Shown in pieces: positions 1 through 6,850 of a stretch of DNA of 64,000 bases. The notes beneath the pieces are model-generated. The model worked only from the letters and a program-made list of their open reading frames with translations. It did no database searches and was not told where the DNA came from. How positions within the stretch are numbered: the first letter of the stretch is position 1; every line of letters starts with the position of its first letter. A program made the translations under genes and the position numbers. The stretch is from Tildeniella nuda ZEHNDER 1965/U140 (GTDB lineage Bacteria; Cyanobacteriota; Cyanobacteriia; Leptolyngbyales; Leptolyngbyaceae). The stretch lies in contig JAHHIG010000015.1 in the NCBI GenBank assembly GCA_019358895.1, positions 1-64,000 of the forward strand. The letters run 5' to 3'.

Positions 1-85
1 TTGAGGCAACGGGTATCGCGGCTAGTCCGCAAAACCTTATCCTTCTCAAAATCAGTAGCGAATCACATTGGTGCCATTTGGTACT

Positions 86-331
86 TCATCCATCACTACA
101 ATGCATCATTACTTGTGTAGCACTACCTAATTCATCAACTGCAAGTTGGTATGCAGGGGCTTTGACTAAACAATTGGCTAGCTCTGAGAACCTTGCATTA
201 ATCTCATCAAAATTGTCTGCATGTTCAAGATCTGCCTCACCATCCATCTGAAATGTGTTCAAAATGGCAGCCATCAGATCCGCTTGAAAATCTTCTGAGT
301 GGGCTACTGTGGATGCGTTAAGTGTTTCCAT
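86..331 (-). CDS. Small hypothetical protein
   Basis: An 81-residue acidic protein that I do not recognise. The start is supported by AGGAG about ten bases upstream of the ATG on the minus strand. It has no signal peptide, membrane segment or clear motif; Asp and Glu are concentrated in the first half and the last residues include Cys and His. It lies downstream of the TMEM175-like gene on the same strand with a 60-base gap, so the two could be cotranscribed. It is real-looking because of its ribosome binding site and gene-like composition, but nothing indicates a function. Confidence 0.55.
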   Translation of the reverse strand: METLNASTVAHSEDFQADLMAAILNTFQMDGEADLEHADNFDEINARFSELANCLVKAPAYQLAVDELGSATQVMMHCSDG

Positions 332-391
332 TGGGTGAATCTCCTAATCAATATTGATTCTTGAAGAACTTGTCGATCGAATGAAAAATTA

Positions 392-1048
392 CTAGCTAGG
401 TTGAGTCACCTTGTTTAACTCCTGTGGCATTGCTAATAATTTCCTCAGCGTGAAATACGCCAAGGGAAATAGCAGCCAAGCTAGATCTGACCAGGCAGGT
501 GCAAACATGGCAATTCCAATAGCTACCAACGCACAGATTGGCTCAATTAAGGCTTTAACCTTCATTGCTGCAATTGTCTGAGAGTCAAGATTTTCATCAA
601 CTAAGCGATGCTGATGCGTTGCATAGTTCCAGCTAACAAACGATAGAAAGCCAATCAACGCAATGTTGACTGCAAAACAGATTTTGGCAAAGGAATTGCC
701 TGAAAAGACCAGCGCCAATTCATTCGAGTACGGCACAAGAAACAAACACATCAGATACAGTGTGTAAATCCATAAATGTGCCTCATTCGTGCGTTTATAG
801 TAGGAAAACTGTTGGGTATGAGCGATCCAATACACTGCCACAAGCACAAATGTAATGAGATAAGCGCCCAAAGGCTTAAGTTGACCCACTAAAAACTGAT
901 TGATTTCTACCTTCGTTAGCACTTCGGCATTCTCTGGCAAGTCAAACCGCCAGAAGGTTAACGCCATTGCTAATGCAAAAATGAAATCACTCAACCGCGC
1001 CAAGTGTTTTAGGGCGTTTGAGGCTTGCGCGTCTTGATTCGTGTACAT
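392..1048 (-). CDS. TMEM175/DUF1211 family membrane protein
   Basis: A 218-residue integral membrane protein of the TMEM175 (DUF1211) family; characterised members are potassium-permeable channels. The family signature R-x3-F-x-D/F-x-F-A is visible near residues 18-30 (RLSDFIFALAMAL), where family members usually have FSDGVFAI. About five or six hydrophobic segments follow, which fits the length of one bacterial TMEM175 repeat. AGGGA precedes the ATG. The gene diverges from the TetR gene at 1232 across a 183-base region full of GGACGGT repeats, so it is a likely target of that regulator. Ion selectivity cannot be read from the sequence. Confidence 0.8.
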   Translation of the reverse strand: MYTNQDAQASNALKHLARLSDFIFALAMALTFWRFDLPENAEVLTKVEINQFLVGQLKPLGAYLITFVLVAVYWIAHTQQFSYYKRTNEAHLWIYTLYLMCLFLVPYSNELALVFSGNSFAKICFAVNIALIGFLSFVSWNYATHQHRLVDENLDSQTIAAMKVKALIEPICALVAIGIAMFAPAWSDLAWLLFPLAYFTLRKLLAMPQELNKVTQPS

Positions 1049-1087
1049 TTTCCCTGAATTGGCTTGAGCTTAACAATTCAATACTAC

Positions 1088-1175
1088 ACCATCCAGACGG
1101 TATAGTGTCAAGTAGAAAAGTGTACTGATTGGACGGTTTTTTATTTTAGCTGCTGGACGGTCTGGACGGTATAAT
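1088..1175. promoter_or_regulatory. Divergent promoter with four GGACGGT-type operator repeats
   Basis: Four copies of a C/T-GGACGGT-like motif occur at 1093-1101 (CCAGACGGT), 1129-1137, 1153-1161 and 1162-1170; the last two are adjacent at 9-bp spacing. The first lies in a near-palindrome, ACCATC-CA-GACGGT (1088-1101). The last runs straight into TATAAT at 1170-1175, a good -10 element for the TetR gene. Repeats between a TetR gene and a divergent gene usually act in autoregulation and target control. That role is inferred. Confidence 0.6.
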
Positions 1176-1231
1176 CAAAGAAATGATTCGCTTTGAATCA
1201 GGGGCGTTAGGCTAGAACCTTAAAGAAACTT

Positions 1232-1834
1232 ATGAAAACTGTCAAAACTGCTAAGGTTGCCGAAAAAGCCTCTAGCTCATCCGGTAAGAAACGTTCTGAA
1301 ACCCGCGATCGCCTGATTCAGTGCGCGATCGATATCTTAGTCAACCAAGGCAATGAGGCTCTGACGCTGGATGCAGTGGCTCAGGCAGCCGAAGTAAGTA
1401 AAGGTGGCTTGCTCTACCACTTCCCCAATAAAGAAGCTCTTATTACGGGAGTCATTCAGCATCTTATTGATGATTTTAATGCGGCAATTGAGTCTGAGCT
1501 GGCGAAGGAGAAGGGAGACGAGCCTGGAAAATGGCTACGCGCCTATGTCCGTGCAACATTTAACAGCAGCCAGCTTCCCCTTGCTCTTGGTTCGAGCTTA
1601 TTCGCAGCAGTTTCAATATCGCTCAATCAAGAAACCGTAAAACAGATCGATACCCAAATCAGCAAATGGCAACATAACCTATACAACTGTGGGCTTGACC
1701 CAACGCAAGCCAGTATCGTATACCTGGCAGCAGAGGGGTTGTGGGCAACGGAGATGTTTGAGATTGCCCCTAGTCAAACACTCCGTAAACAGATTCTTAA
1801 GAGATTGTTACGCATGACCCATGAAGTTCATTAA
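1232..1834 (+). CDS. TetR/AcrR family transcriptional regulator
   Basis: A 200-residue regulator. After a Lys/Ser-rich N-terminal extension, the TetR DNA-binding domain runs from about residue 24 to 70: an R-D-R-L-I-Q-C-A start, T-L-D-A-V-A-Q-A-A, then the recognition helix V-S-K-G-G-L-L-Y-H-F-P-N-K-E-A-L. The rest is an all-helical ligand-binding and dimerisation domain whose ligand is unknown. It lies between a GTTAGGC heptamer (1206-1212) and an attC-like site (1874-1958), so it may travel as a gene cassette. However, it has its own promoter and operators and a divergent partner, which is unusual for a cassette gene. Confidence 0.9.
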   Translation: MKTVKTAKVAEKASSSSGKKRSETRDRLIQCAIDILVNQGNEALTLDAVAQAAEVSKGGLLYHFPNKEALITGVIQHLIDDFNAAIESELAKEKGDEPGKWLRAYVRATFNSSQLPLALGSSLFAAVSISLNQETVKQIDTQISKWQHNLYNCGLDPTQASIVYLAAEGLWATEMFEIAPSQTLRKQILKRLLRMTHEVH

Positions 1835-1873
1835 AGCCCCCCGAAGCCGCTGAAACCCTTACGCAAAAACGCA

Positions 1874-1958
1874 GTATAACAAGTCGATGAAGCGGACGGC
1901 GGGAAATCTTGGCAGTGATGCTAAGGTTATCTGCCGCCGCTTATCTTAGTCGTTAGCT
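1874..1958 (+). other. attC-like integron recombination site 1
   Basis: An 85-bp imperfect inverted repeat bounded by GTATAAC on the left and GTTAGCT on the right. The left arm TAAC-N5-GATG-AAGCGGACGGC pairs with the reverse complement of the right arm (TAAC-N5-AGAT-AAGCGGCGGC), leaving one unpaired G and one unpaired A on the left arm. Sites 2, 3 and 4 show the same geometry. Extrahelical bases on one arm are the recognition hallmark of attC sites. The terminal heptamers are slightly off consensus. Confidence 0.7.
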
Positions 1959-2145
1959 GGTTTCGCAAACAGTCCTTCCACTCGTTCACAGAGGCATTCA
2001 CACAGTGGCAAAGCGCCGCGTCGTTGATGGGTTAAGATCGTCGTTTGAGAGGGTTTGTGGTGTGGTAAAGCACTGCGCAGTGGTTTGAGTTCGGTTAGTG
2101 GGGTGGTAAAGTTAAAATCAGCAAAGGTAGTCGGTGCGTCTCTCA
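1959..2145. other. Gene-less interval between two attC-like sites
   Basis: This 187-base stretch between sites 1 and 2 has no credible open frame on either strand. If both flanking sites are functional it would be a short cassette without a gene; such cassettes are known in chromosomal integrons. It could carry a promoter or a small RNA, but I see no strong hairpin or promoter. Confidence 0.45.
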
Positions 2146-2231
2146 GCTAACACCGCTGTTGCAACGGATTGTCGGGTTCTGTTTGTGGAGTAGCGAAGTC
2201 CACCTGCAACCGCTGAACAGTGACGTTATGC
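2146..2231 (+). other. attC-like integron recombination site 2
   Basis: An 86-bp imperfect inverted repeat from GCTAAC to GTTATGC. The left arm TAACACCGCTGTTGCAACGG pairs with the reverse-complemented right arm (TAACGTCACTGTTCAGCGG). Extra G and A bases stand on the left arm at the same positions as in sites 1, 3 and 4. A DUF6228 gene follows in the same orientation. Confidence 0.72.
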
Positions 2232-2368
2232 CGCGAGTTCTCGGTAGGGACAGCAACCACAAGGTGATCTGTTAGCATTCAGACTTTAGTAACCTTGAGC
2301 TTGTCAGTGAAGCAGCGTATTTAGTTATTGGCAGGGCGATCGTCGTTCGTTTTCGTATTTAGAATGCA

Positions 2369-2764
2369 ATGTCCAAAGTAACAATCAAGTCTGCAAATAC
2401 AGGGGCAAAGCTGGAATTTTCAGAAGTTGGAAATGAATACTGTACAGTCACGTTTTCAAGCGCGTCTCTGAGTGCGTCACATCGAGTTTGGTTTTACACC
2501 GGAGACTGTGAGCGGTTAGTTAGCTTGTTTATGGAGATGGCAGAAAACTGAACAGGTTGGGAAGGGACGAAAACCTGGGCTGCTATTGAGGCAGATTTTA
2601 GTCTCTCTTGCACTTCAGACAAATTAGGACACATTGCACTTGCAGTCGAGTTGGTAGGACGTGATGCTCCTGAGTTATGGTCTGCAAAGTTCAATGTAGA
2701 GATCGAAGCTGGACAACTTGAAAAAATAGCAAACGAAATGAAGTCATTGTTTAGCGGGTGTTAG
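2369..2764 (+). pseudogene. DUF6228-like cassette gene interrupted by an in-frame TGA
   Basis: Translation from ATG 2369 runs 60 codons to TGA at 2549-2551, then stays open in the same frame to TAG at 2762-2764, giving 131 residues in all. The downstream part reads TGWEGTKTWAAIEADF and later SDKLGHIALAVEL, matching my recollection of the DUF6228 pattern (W-x-G-x-K-x-W, then T-S-D-x-L-G-H-I) whose N-terminal half lies upstream of the stop. The TGA sits where a Trp (TGG) would fit, so a single base change explains it. The frame ends 18 bases before attC-like site 3, the usual place for a cassette gene. It could be a true nonsense mutation or a sequencing error; DUF6228 function is unknown. Confidence 0.75.
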
Positions 2765-2781
2765 ATTTGACGCATGCGGCA

Positions 2782-2866
2782 GCATAACCAGTCGGTTGCA
2801 GCGGACATCCGAAAGCCCTGATGCTAAGTTCAGGTTCCTTGCTGCCGCTGAACCGAGTCGTTATGC
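2782..2866 (+). other. attC-like integron recombination site 3
   Basis: An 85-bp inverted repeat from GCATAAC to GTTATGC, with the clearest arm pairing of the four sites. TAACCAGTCGGTTGCAGCGG pairs with the reverse-complemented right arm (TAACGACTCGGTTCAGCGG). A single G and then a single A on the left arm remain unpaired, as in attC sites. It closes the DUF6228 cassette. Confidence 0.78.
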
Positions 2867-2953
2867 CGACTTTTGACTTTTAAGGCTGGTATTGCTCAAG
2901 CCATTAGGGTCACAATGTTGGCAATAAGGAAAATCAAGGCAACTTCCACAAAA

Positions 2954-3295
2954 TCAATCTATTCCATCCGCGTTCATGCGTTTAAGGTGTTCCTGTCCCC
3001 AATCACACAGCGGCTTCAAAACAGGAATAATCGTTTTGCCATAGTCTGTGAAAGCATACTCAACTTTTGGAGGCATCTCAGCAAGCATATTGCGACTAAC
3101 AATGCCATCACTTTCTAGTTCGCGCAGTTGCTGGATCATCATTTTTTCAGTAATTTCAGGCATTAACCGCTTCAATTCGCTGTATCTTTTTGCCTTATCC
3201 CTCAGATGCCACAGGATTAGGAGCTTCCATTTACCACCCAGGACTTTCAACGTAGTTTGCACGAATGGTGTGCCATCAGGTTGTTCTGATTTCAT
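2954..3295 (-). CDS. HxlR family winged-helix transcriptional regulator
   Basis: A winged-helix regulator of the HxlR/YodB family, 113 residues from the ATG at 3293-3295; a GTG three codons upstream is an alternative start. The core LGGKWKLLILWHLRD, then RYSELKRLMPEITEKMM and the wing with VEYAFTDYG, is diagnostic. In redox-sensing HxlR proteins a Cys-Pro pair precedes this core; here the position reads Thr-Pro and I see no Cys in the protein, so thiol sensing by that residue is unlikely. It diverges from the ABM-domain operon at 3409, and two palindromes lie between them. It most likely represses that operon and itself. Confidence 0.88.
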   Translation of the reverse strand: MKSEQPDGTPFVQTTLKVLGGKWKLLILWHLRDKAKRYSELKRLMPEITEKMMIQQLRELESDGIVSRNMLAEMPPKVEYAFTDYGKTIIPVLKPLCDWGQEHLKRMNADGID

Positions 3296-3323
3296 AACAA
3301 TCACTCACTAGCGAATCCAGAAA

Positions 3324-3379
3324 TACTTACTTTTTAGTAAGTACTTTCCAAAAAGCTAGTAACAGTATACCTTGGTATA
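3324..3379. promoter_or_regulatory. Paired palindromic operators in the HxlR/ABM divergent promoter
   Basis: Two perfect inverted repeats lie 22 bases apart: TACTTACT-TTTT-AGTAAGTA (3324-3343) and TATACC-TT-GGTATA (3366-3379). The second lies about 30 bases before the ABM start and overlaps a likely -10 region; AGGAGG follows at 3398-3403, six bases before ATG 3409. Their position between a regulator and a divergent operon makes them the likely HxlR binding sites. That assignment is inferred. Confidence 0.6.
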
Positions 3380-3408
3380 GTTCAAATCTTTAGATTCAGG
3401 AGGCAATT

Positions 3409-3990
3409 ATGCGGTCTCCTGCTGGAGTCGTAGCGATTACTCGGCACGTTCAGCCGGGATCTGAGTCTGTATTTGAAGAGGCAGTGCGAGGTGTCATCTT
3501 TGTAGCTAGTACCTTTCCGGGCTATGCAGGAGGTGAAGTTTTATACCCCACAACGAAGCGTGGTGCATGGCAACTGATCTTGCGCTTCGACACTCTTGTT
3601 CATTTGCAAGAGTGGGAAAAATCTCCCATTTGTCAGGGCTGGATTGCGAGGGCAGATGCACTCACCATCGGTGATCCAAAAGTTTTGCGGGTCAATGGGT
3701 TAGAAGCATGGTTCGCGCTGCCGGAAGTGCCAAATGCATTCCCACCCCCTAAATGGAAAACCGCAATTGTTAGCGCGATCGGTATCTATCCAGTCATTTC
3801 TCTGATGCCGATTCTGCTGAAACCCATCACAAATGGACTCCCTGCGTGGTTAGCAACACTTGTAAGCATTGCCATTATGATGCCGTTGATGACTTGGGTC
3901 ATCATGCCTCAGGTAACGCGATTGTTTAAGCCTTGGCTTTATCCTCCTGAGGCAAAGCGTTCAGCCCATCAATCATCTAACCCAAATTAA
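3409..3990 (+). CDS. ABM-domain (antibiotic biosynthesis monooxygenase-like) membrane protein
   Basis: A 193-residue protein with an N-terminal ABM fold (about residues 5-95: V-A-I-T-R-H-V-Q-P-G, then FPGYAGGEVLYP and the RFDTLVHLQEWEKS strand-helix). It is followed by two hydrophobic segments near residues 115-165 and a basic tail. ABM proteins are dimeric ferredoxin-like-fold enzymes or binding proteins acting on quinones, polyketides or heme; the form with C-terminal membrane helices resembles COG3224. AGGAGG gives a strong translation start. First gene of a five-gene operon facing HxlR, so probably induced by an electrophile or small aromatic compound; the substrate is unknown. Confidence 0.8.
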   Translation: MRSPAGVVAITRHVQPGSESVFEEAVRGVIFVASTFPGYAGGEVLYPTTKRGAWQLILRFDTLVHLQEWEKSPICQGWIARADALTIGDPKVLRVNGLEAWFALPEVPNAFPPPKWKTAIVSAIGIYPVISLMPILLKPITNGLPAWLATLVSIAIMMPLMTWVIMPQVTRLFKPWLYPPEAKRSAHQSSNPN

Positions 3991-4002
3991 CGGAATAGAT
4001 TT

Positions 4003-4437
4003 ATGGATAACCTGCAACTAGAAAATGGATTCCCGGTCAATCCTATCCGAGTCGGCGATGGGATTGTTCTGATCAACATATTTACACTCGATCCTGAAAA
4101 AACTGAGCAGTTTGTGTCTACTCAAGTTGCCGAGTATAAGAGATTGAAAGGTCAATTTCCAGGCAGTTATACAGCTAATTTACACATTAGCCCCGATCGG
4201 ACACGAGCTGCGAACTACGCTAATTTTGCATCAGTAAAAGATTATGTTGCCATGCGGAATAGCCCTGAGTTTGCCGACCATTTAAAGCGTCTTCAGGGGC
4301 TTGTTGTTAAGGCAGACCCCCAACTCTATCAAGTGATGTACACGCAGAATCTAGACATGCCTACTTCTGAAGAGCCTTTACCCATGTTGCCCGATCCAGA
4401 ACTTGCACCAATACTTGCGCCGCCTGTACTTTCCTAG
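4003..4437 (+). CDS. ABM-domain protein, soluble
   Basis: A 144-residue second ABM-type protein, 12 bases after the first. The core V-L-I-N-I-F-T-L-D-P-E, then KGQFPGSYTANLH and the N-Y-A-N-F-A-S-V segment, is a single ABM domain with no membrane segment. A Pro/Leu-rich tail of about 30 residues follows. Two adjacent ABM proteins suggest an enzyme and a partner, or two substrates of one detoxification route. No catalytic residue can be assigned confidently. Confidence 0.75.
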   Translation: MDNLQLENGFPVNPIRVGDGIVLINIFTLDPEKTEQFVSTQVAEYKRLKGQFPGSYTANLHISPDRTRAANYANFASVKDYVAMRNSPEFADHLKRLQGLVVKADPQLYQVMYTQNLDMPTSEEPLPMLPDPELAPILAPPVLS

Positions 4438-4469
4438 CTTCTGAGGATGCACGATGGGCAACGGACAGA

Positions 4470-4526
4470 CCATTCACTTGAATGGTGGCATTTTGTGGGC
4501 TTTTGAATTAGTTAGGAGTACAGGAG
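4470..4526 (+). promoter_or_regulatory. Leader with palindrome upstream of the SnoaL-like gene
   Basis: Contains the palindrome CCATTCA-CT-TGAATGG (4470-4485), followed by a TTTTGTGGGC-TTTTGA element and a ribosome binding site GGAG. The same GTGGGC-A/T-TTTGA...TTAGGAG arrangement recurs before the SDR gene at about 4979-5010. It is either a duplicated leader or a shared internal promoter/operator; the role is inferred. Confidence 0.4.
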
Positions 4527-4534
4527 ATTAACCA

Positions 4535-4912
4535 ATGGACGAACGGATTGATATTTTGACAACGCTTTACATTGCAGAGCAAACATTTGATGCTGGGGAC
4601 CTGGAACAGAACATTCAGACCTGGAGCGATGAGGTGCTCATTGAAACACCCTTTGGTTCTGCGGATAGCCTGGAGTCCTACAAATCCTGGTTTAACGGGT
4701 TTTATGCTCAAACATCTGCTAATGGTGGAACACGCCATTATGTTCACAATCCTATTGTCCATGTGAATGGCGATCGCGCCGAAATCATTGCTTATCTCTA
4801 CATCATCAACGCCAGTACAGGCGGTTTTCTTGGCTCTGCAAGAATCCATGAAAAGTTGAAGAAAACAAGTGCTGGATGGAAGTTTACTTACCGTAGCGTA
4901 AAACCAGATTGA
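4535..4912 (+). CDS. SnoaL-like / NTF2-like fold protein
   Basis: A 125-residue single-domain protein of the NTF2-like superfamily, close to the SnoaL-like group. Visible features are the N-terminal helix with I-D-I-L-T-T-L-Y-I-A-E-Q, the TWSDEVLIETPFG strand, H-Y-V-H-N-P-I-V-H-V-N-G-D-R-A-E and the final K-T-S-A-G-W-K-F-T-Y-R strand. Members include polyketide cyclases, ketosteroid isomerase-like enzymes and many of unknown function. It sits between ABM proteins and an SDR, a set often seen in conversion of quinone- or polyketide-like compounds. CAGGAG precedes the ATG. Confidence 0.78.
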   Translation: MDERIDILTTLYIAEQTFDAGDLEQNIQTWSDEVLIETPFGSADSLESYKSWFNGFYAQTSANGGTRHYVHNPIVHVNGDRAEIIAYLYIINASTGGFLGSARIHEKLKKTSAGWKFTYRSVKPD

Positions 4913-4959
4913 GACTTATCCAAGCCCATCTCTTGAAAGCAAGCGCGTAACATTTACTA

Positions 4960-5010
4960 TGCTGACGGTATAATGGCAGCGTTTTGTGGGCATTTGATCG
5001 ATTAATTAGG
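4960..5010 (+). promoter_or_regulatory. Leader/promoter upstream of the SDR gene
   Basis: Holds GACGGTATAAT (4964-4974), the same GACGGT-plus-TATAAT arrangement as the TetR promoter at 1165-1175. A TTTTGTGGGC-ATTTGA stretch resembling the leader before 4535 follows, then TTAGGAG ahead of ATG 5018. An internal promoter is likely, and shared control with the TetR regulator is possible. Both are inferred from similarity only. Confidence 0.4.
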
Positions 5011-5017
5011 AGAAATT

Positions 5018-5764
5018 ATGGACGTTGCCAATTCAATTGCTCTTGTAACCGGAGCCAATGGGGGATTGGGTCAATATTTTGTTGAAGCGTTGCGATCGCA
5101 AGGTGTCACCAAAATTTATGCGGGTGCCCGCAACCCCAAAGCATTGGAATCACTAGTAGCAGACCATTCCGATATCGTTATTCCCATTGCCCTCGATATT
5201 ACAGACGAACAATCTGTCAATCAGGCAGCCGCTCAATGCCAAGACGTAACCCTGCTGATCAACAATGCCGGAGTTGGATTTAATCAGGGCTTGATCGCTG
5301 CGCCTAATTTGTCTCAAGCCCGTATGGAGATAGACGTTAACTACTTTGGAACCTTGATGATGTGTCGTGCTTTTGCACCCGTATTGAAGCACAATGGCGG
5401 TGGCGCAATTGTCAATATGGTATCAATGGTCGCGCGAGTCAATCTTCCCTTCAATGGCAGCTACAGCGCATCCAAAGCCGCAACCCTATCGCTAACTCAG
5501 GGCGTGCGCGCAGAGTTGGCAGCCCAAGGAACATTGGTGATTGCGGTCTTGCCTGCAACCATTGATATCGGCATGGGTAAATCCTATCCTGACCCGAAAG
5601 TGTCGCCGGAAGCAGTTGTTGGCGATGCTCTACAAGCTGTGATCGATAGTGTTGAGGACGTTTATCCTGGAGAACAGGCGAAACAAATGGCAGCGCAATT
5701 GCTTAGCGATCCTAAGGCACTTGAAAAAGCAGTGGCGACCATGTTACCCAGTTCAACTCAGTAG
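5018..5764 (+). CDS. Short-chain dehydrogenase/reductase (SDR)
   Basis: A 248-residue classical SDR, a soluble NAD(P)-dependent oxidoreductase. The cofactor-binding Gly-rich motif is VTGANGGLGQYF (about residues 10-21), NNAG is at about 86-89, the catalytic Ser is in MVSMV and the active-site pair is Y-S-A-S-K near residue 155. No Asp follows the second strand in the NADH-specifying position; the Ala-Arg-Asn there favours NADPH. The substrate is unknown. A 105-base gap with its own promoter-like element separates it from the previous gene; the next gene follows by 19 bases. Confidence 0.9.
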   Translation: MDVANSIALVTGANGGLGQYFVEALRSQGVTKIYAGARNPKALESLVADHSDIVIPIALDITDEQSVNQAAAQCQDVTLLINNAGVGFNQGLIAAPNLSQARMEIDVNYFGTLMMCRAFAPVLKHNGGGAIVNMVSMVARVNLPFNGSYSASKAATLSLTQGVRAELAAQGTLVIAVLPATIDIGMGKSYPDPKVSPEAVVGDALQAVIDSVEDVYPGEQAKQMAAQLLSDPKALEKAVATMLPSSTQ

Positions 5765-5783
5765 TCAGCAGTATAGGTTTTCA

Positions 5784-6431
5784 ATGAAAATTGCGATCGT
5801 CGGTTCAGGGAACATGGGTGGCGGTTTAGGCAGACTTTGGGCAAAAGCTGGGCATGAGGTTATTTTCTCCTATTCCAGAAACCCAGATAAGCTGCAACAG
5901 CTTGCAGTTTTAGCAGGCAACCAGGCGACCGTTGGCGATACGAAGGAAGCGCTAGCAAAAAGCCAGGTCGTTATGCTGGCGGTGGGAGTTTTGGCATTGG
6001 AAGAGGTGATGTCTGCGGTCGGTTATCTGGATGGCAAAATCGTGATCACTTGCGTCAGCGGATTACAACCGGACTTTACGGGGCAGACGATTGGACTGGC
6101 GACAAACTTAGAAGCTTCTATTGCTGAGAGGGTGCAACAGCTTGCGCCGAATGCAGCCGTTGTTGAGGCATTCAACATCACCTTTGCAGACATTATTGCT
6201 TCAGAATCAAGGGATTTTGAGGGCGATCGCCCCAGCATTTTCTATTGTGGCGATGATTCAGAGGCTAAGAAGACGGTTGCTCAACTCATCGAGGACTGTG
6301 AGTATGAAGCCATTGACGCGGGAATGTTAATTGTGGCTCGTTCTTTAGAAACCTTGGCAACTGCTTGGGTACAGTTTGCGGTTGCCAGTCAGTTATTTCC
6401 AAATCTTGGACTGAAAGCACTGCGGCGCTAA
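5784..6431 (+). CDS. NADPH-dependent F420 reductase-like protein (NAD-binding)
   Basis: A 215-residue protein of the F420-dependent NADP oxidoreductase family (Npd-like/COG2085). I took ATG 5784 because the family begins exactly at the M-K-I-A-I-V-G-S-G-N-M-G-G-G-L Rossmann motif; the frame is open further upstream but overlaps the SDR. Further family features are FSYSRNP, KSQVVMLAVG and E-A-F-N-I-T-F-A. Many members in organisms without F420 use NADPH with other substrates, so the cofactor is open. It is the last gene of the operon and ends only 6 bases before attC-like site 4. Confidence 0.85.
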   Translation: MKIAIVGSGNMGGGLGRLWAKAGHEVIFSYSRNPDKLQQLAVLAGNQATVGDTKEALAKSQVVMLAVGVLALEEVMSAVGYLDGKIVITCVSGLQPDFTGQTIGLATNLEASIAERVQQLAPNAAVVEAFNITFADIIASESRDFEGDRPSIFYCGDDSEAKKTVAQLIEDCEYEAIDAGMLIVARSLETLATAWVQFAVASQLFPNLGLKALRR

Positions 6432-6437
6432 ACCACG

Positions 6438-6525
6438 GCATAACAATCCCGTTGCACACCGACCGCGTCAAATTGGCTGGTGAATCCGAGAGTTTACTAG
6501 CGGCGGGTGAACGGGGTCGTTAGGC
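6438..6525 (+). other. attC-like integron recombination site 4
   Basis: An 88-bp inverted repeat with consensus ends GCATAAC and GTTAGGC. TAACAATCCCGTTGCACACC pairs with the reverse-complemented right arm (TAACGACCCCGTTCACCC), leaving unpaired G and A bases on the left arm. This is the closest match to classical attC ends in the window and directly follows the F420-type oxidoreductase gene in the same orientation. Confidence 0.78.
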
Positions 6526-6850
6526 TGCTCTAAGTTACCTGTGAGGGCACTGCCTACAGCCCTTGGTTTAATAGTCAGGGTTAGGCAAGTAGACTGAGGG
6601 AAGTTTGGAACTTTAATATCAGGGCAATCTCAAGGCGAACCTGATCATTTTGCTAATCATGCAACAAAGCCTATTGCTTGCGTTCTAGCATGGCTTCAAG
6701 CTGAATCTGGGTGATAGGGCTAATCCTGCAAAATCTGCATGAACTTGGCTGCAGCTTGCAATATTTGTTTACAAACACACTCTAAGAGCTGGTATCTATA
6801 CTGCTCCTCACGATTCATTTAGGATCGCTGTAGTGAAGCTAGTGATTGAC
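6526..6850. other. Gap after the last attC-like site, no supported gene
   Basis: 325 bases with no credible complete gene. A 38-codon stretch open in one plus-strand frame (about 6601-6715, reading roughly GQSQGEPDHFANHATKPIA) has no start and may be the decayed end of another cassette gene. A second GTTAGGC heptamer at 6580-6586 lacks a partner arm. Confidence 0.35.

Noticed and set aside
1068-1212. A fifth attC site between GCTTAAC (1068) and GTTAGGC (1206)
   Set aside because: The right end resembles an attC right half, but the left arm does not pair and lacks the bulge pattern of the other four. At most a decayed half-site, and it overlaps the TetR operators.
5649-5783. N-terminal extension of the F420-type oxidoreductase
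   Set aside because: The upstream codons overlap the SDR gene and the family starts at the Rossmann motif at ATG 5784.
6580-6586. GTTAGGC heptamer as another cassette boundary
   Set aside because: No partner arm within 150 bases on either side.
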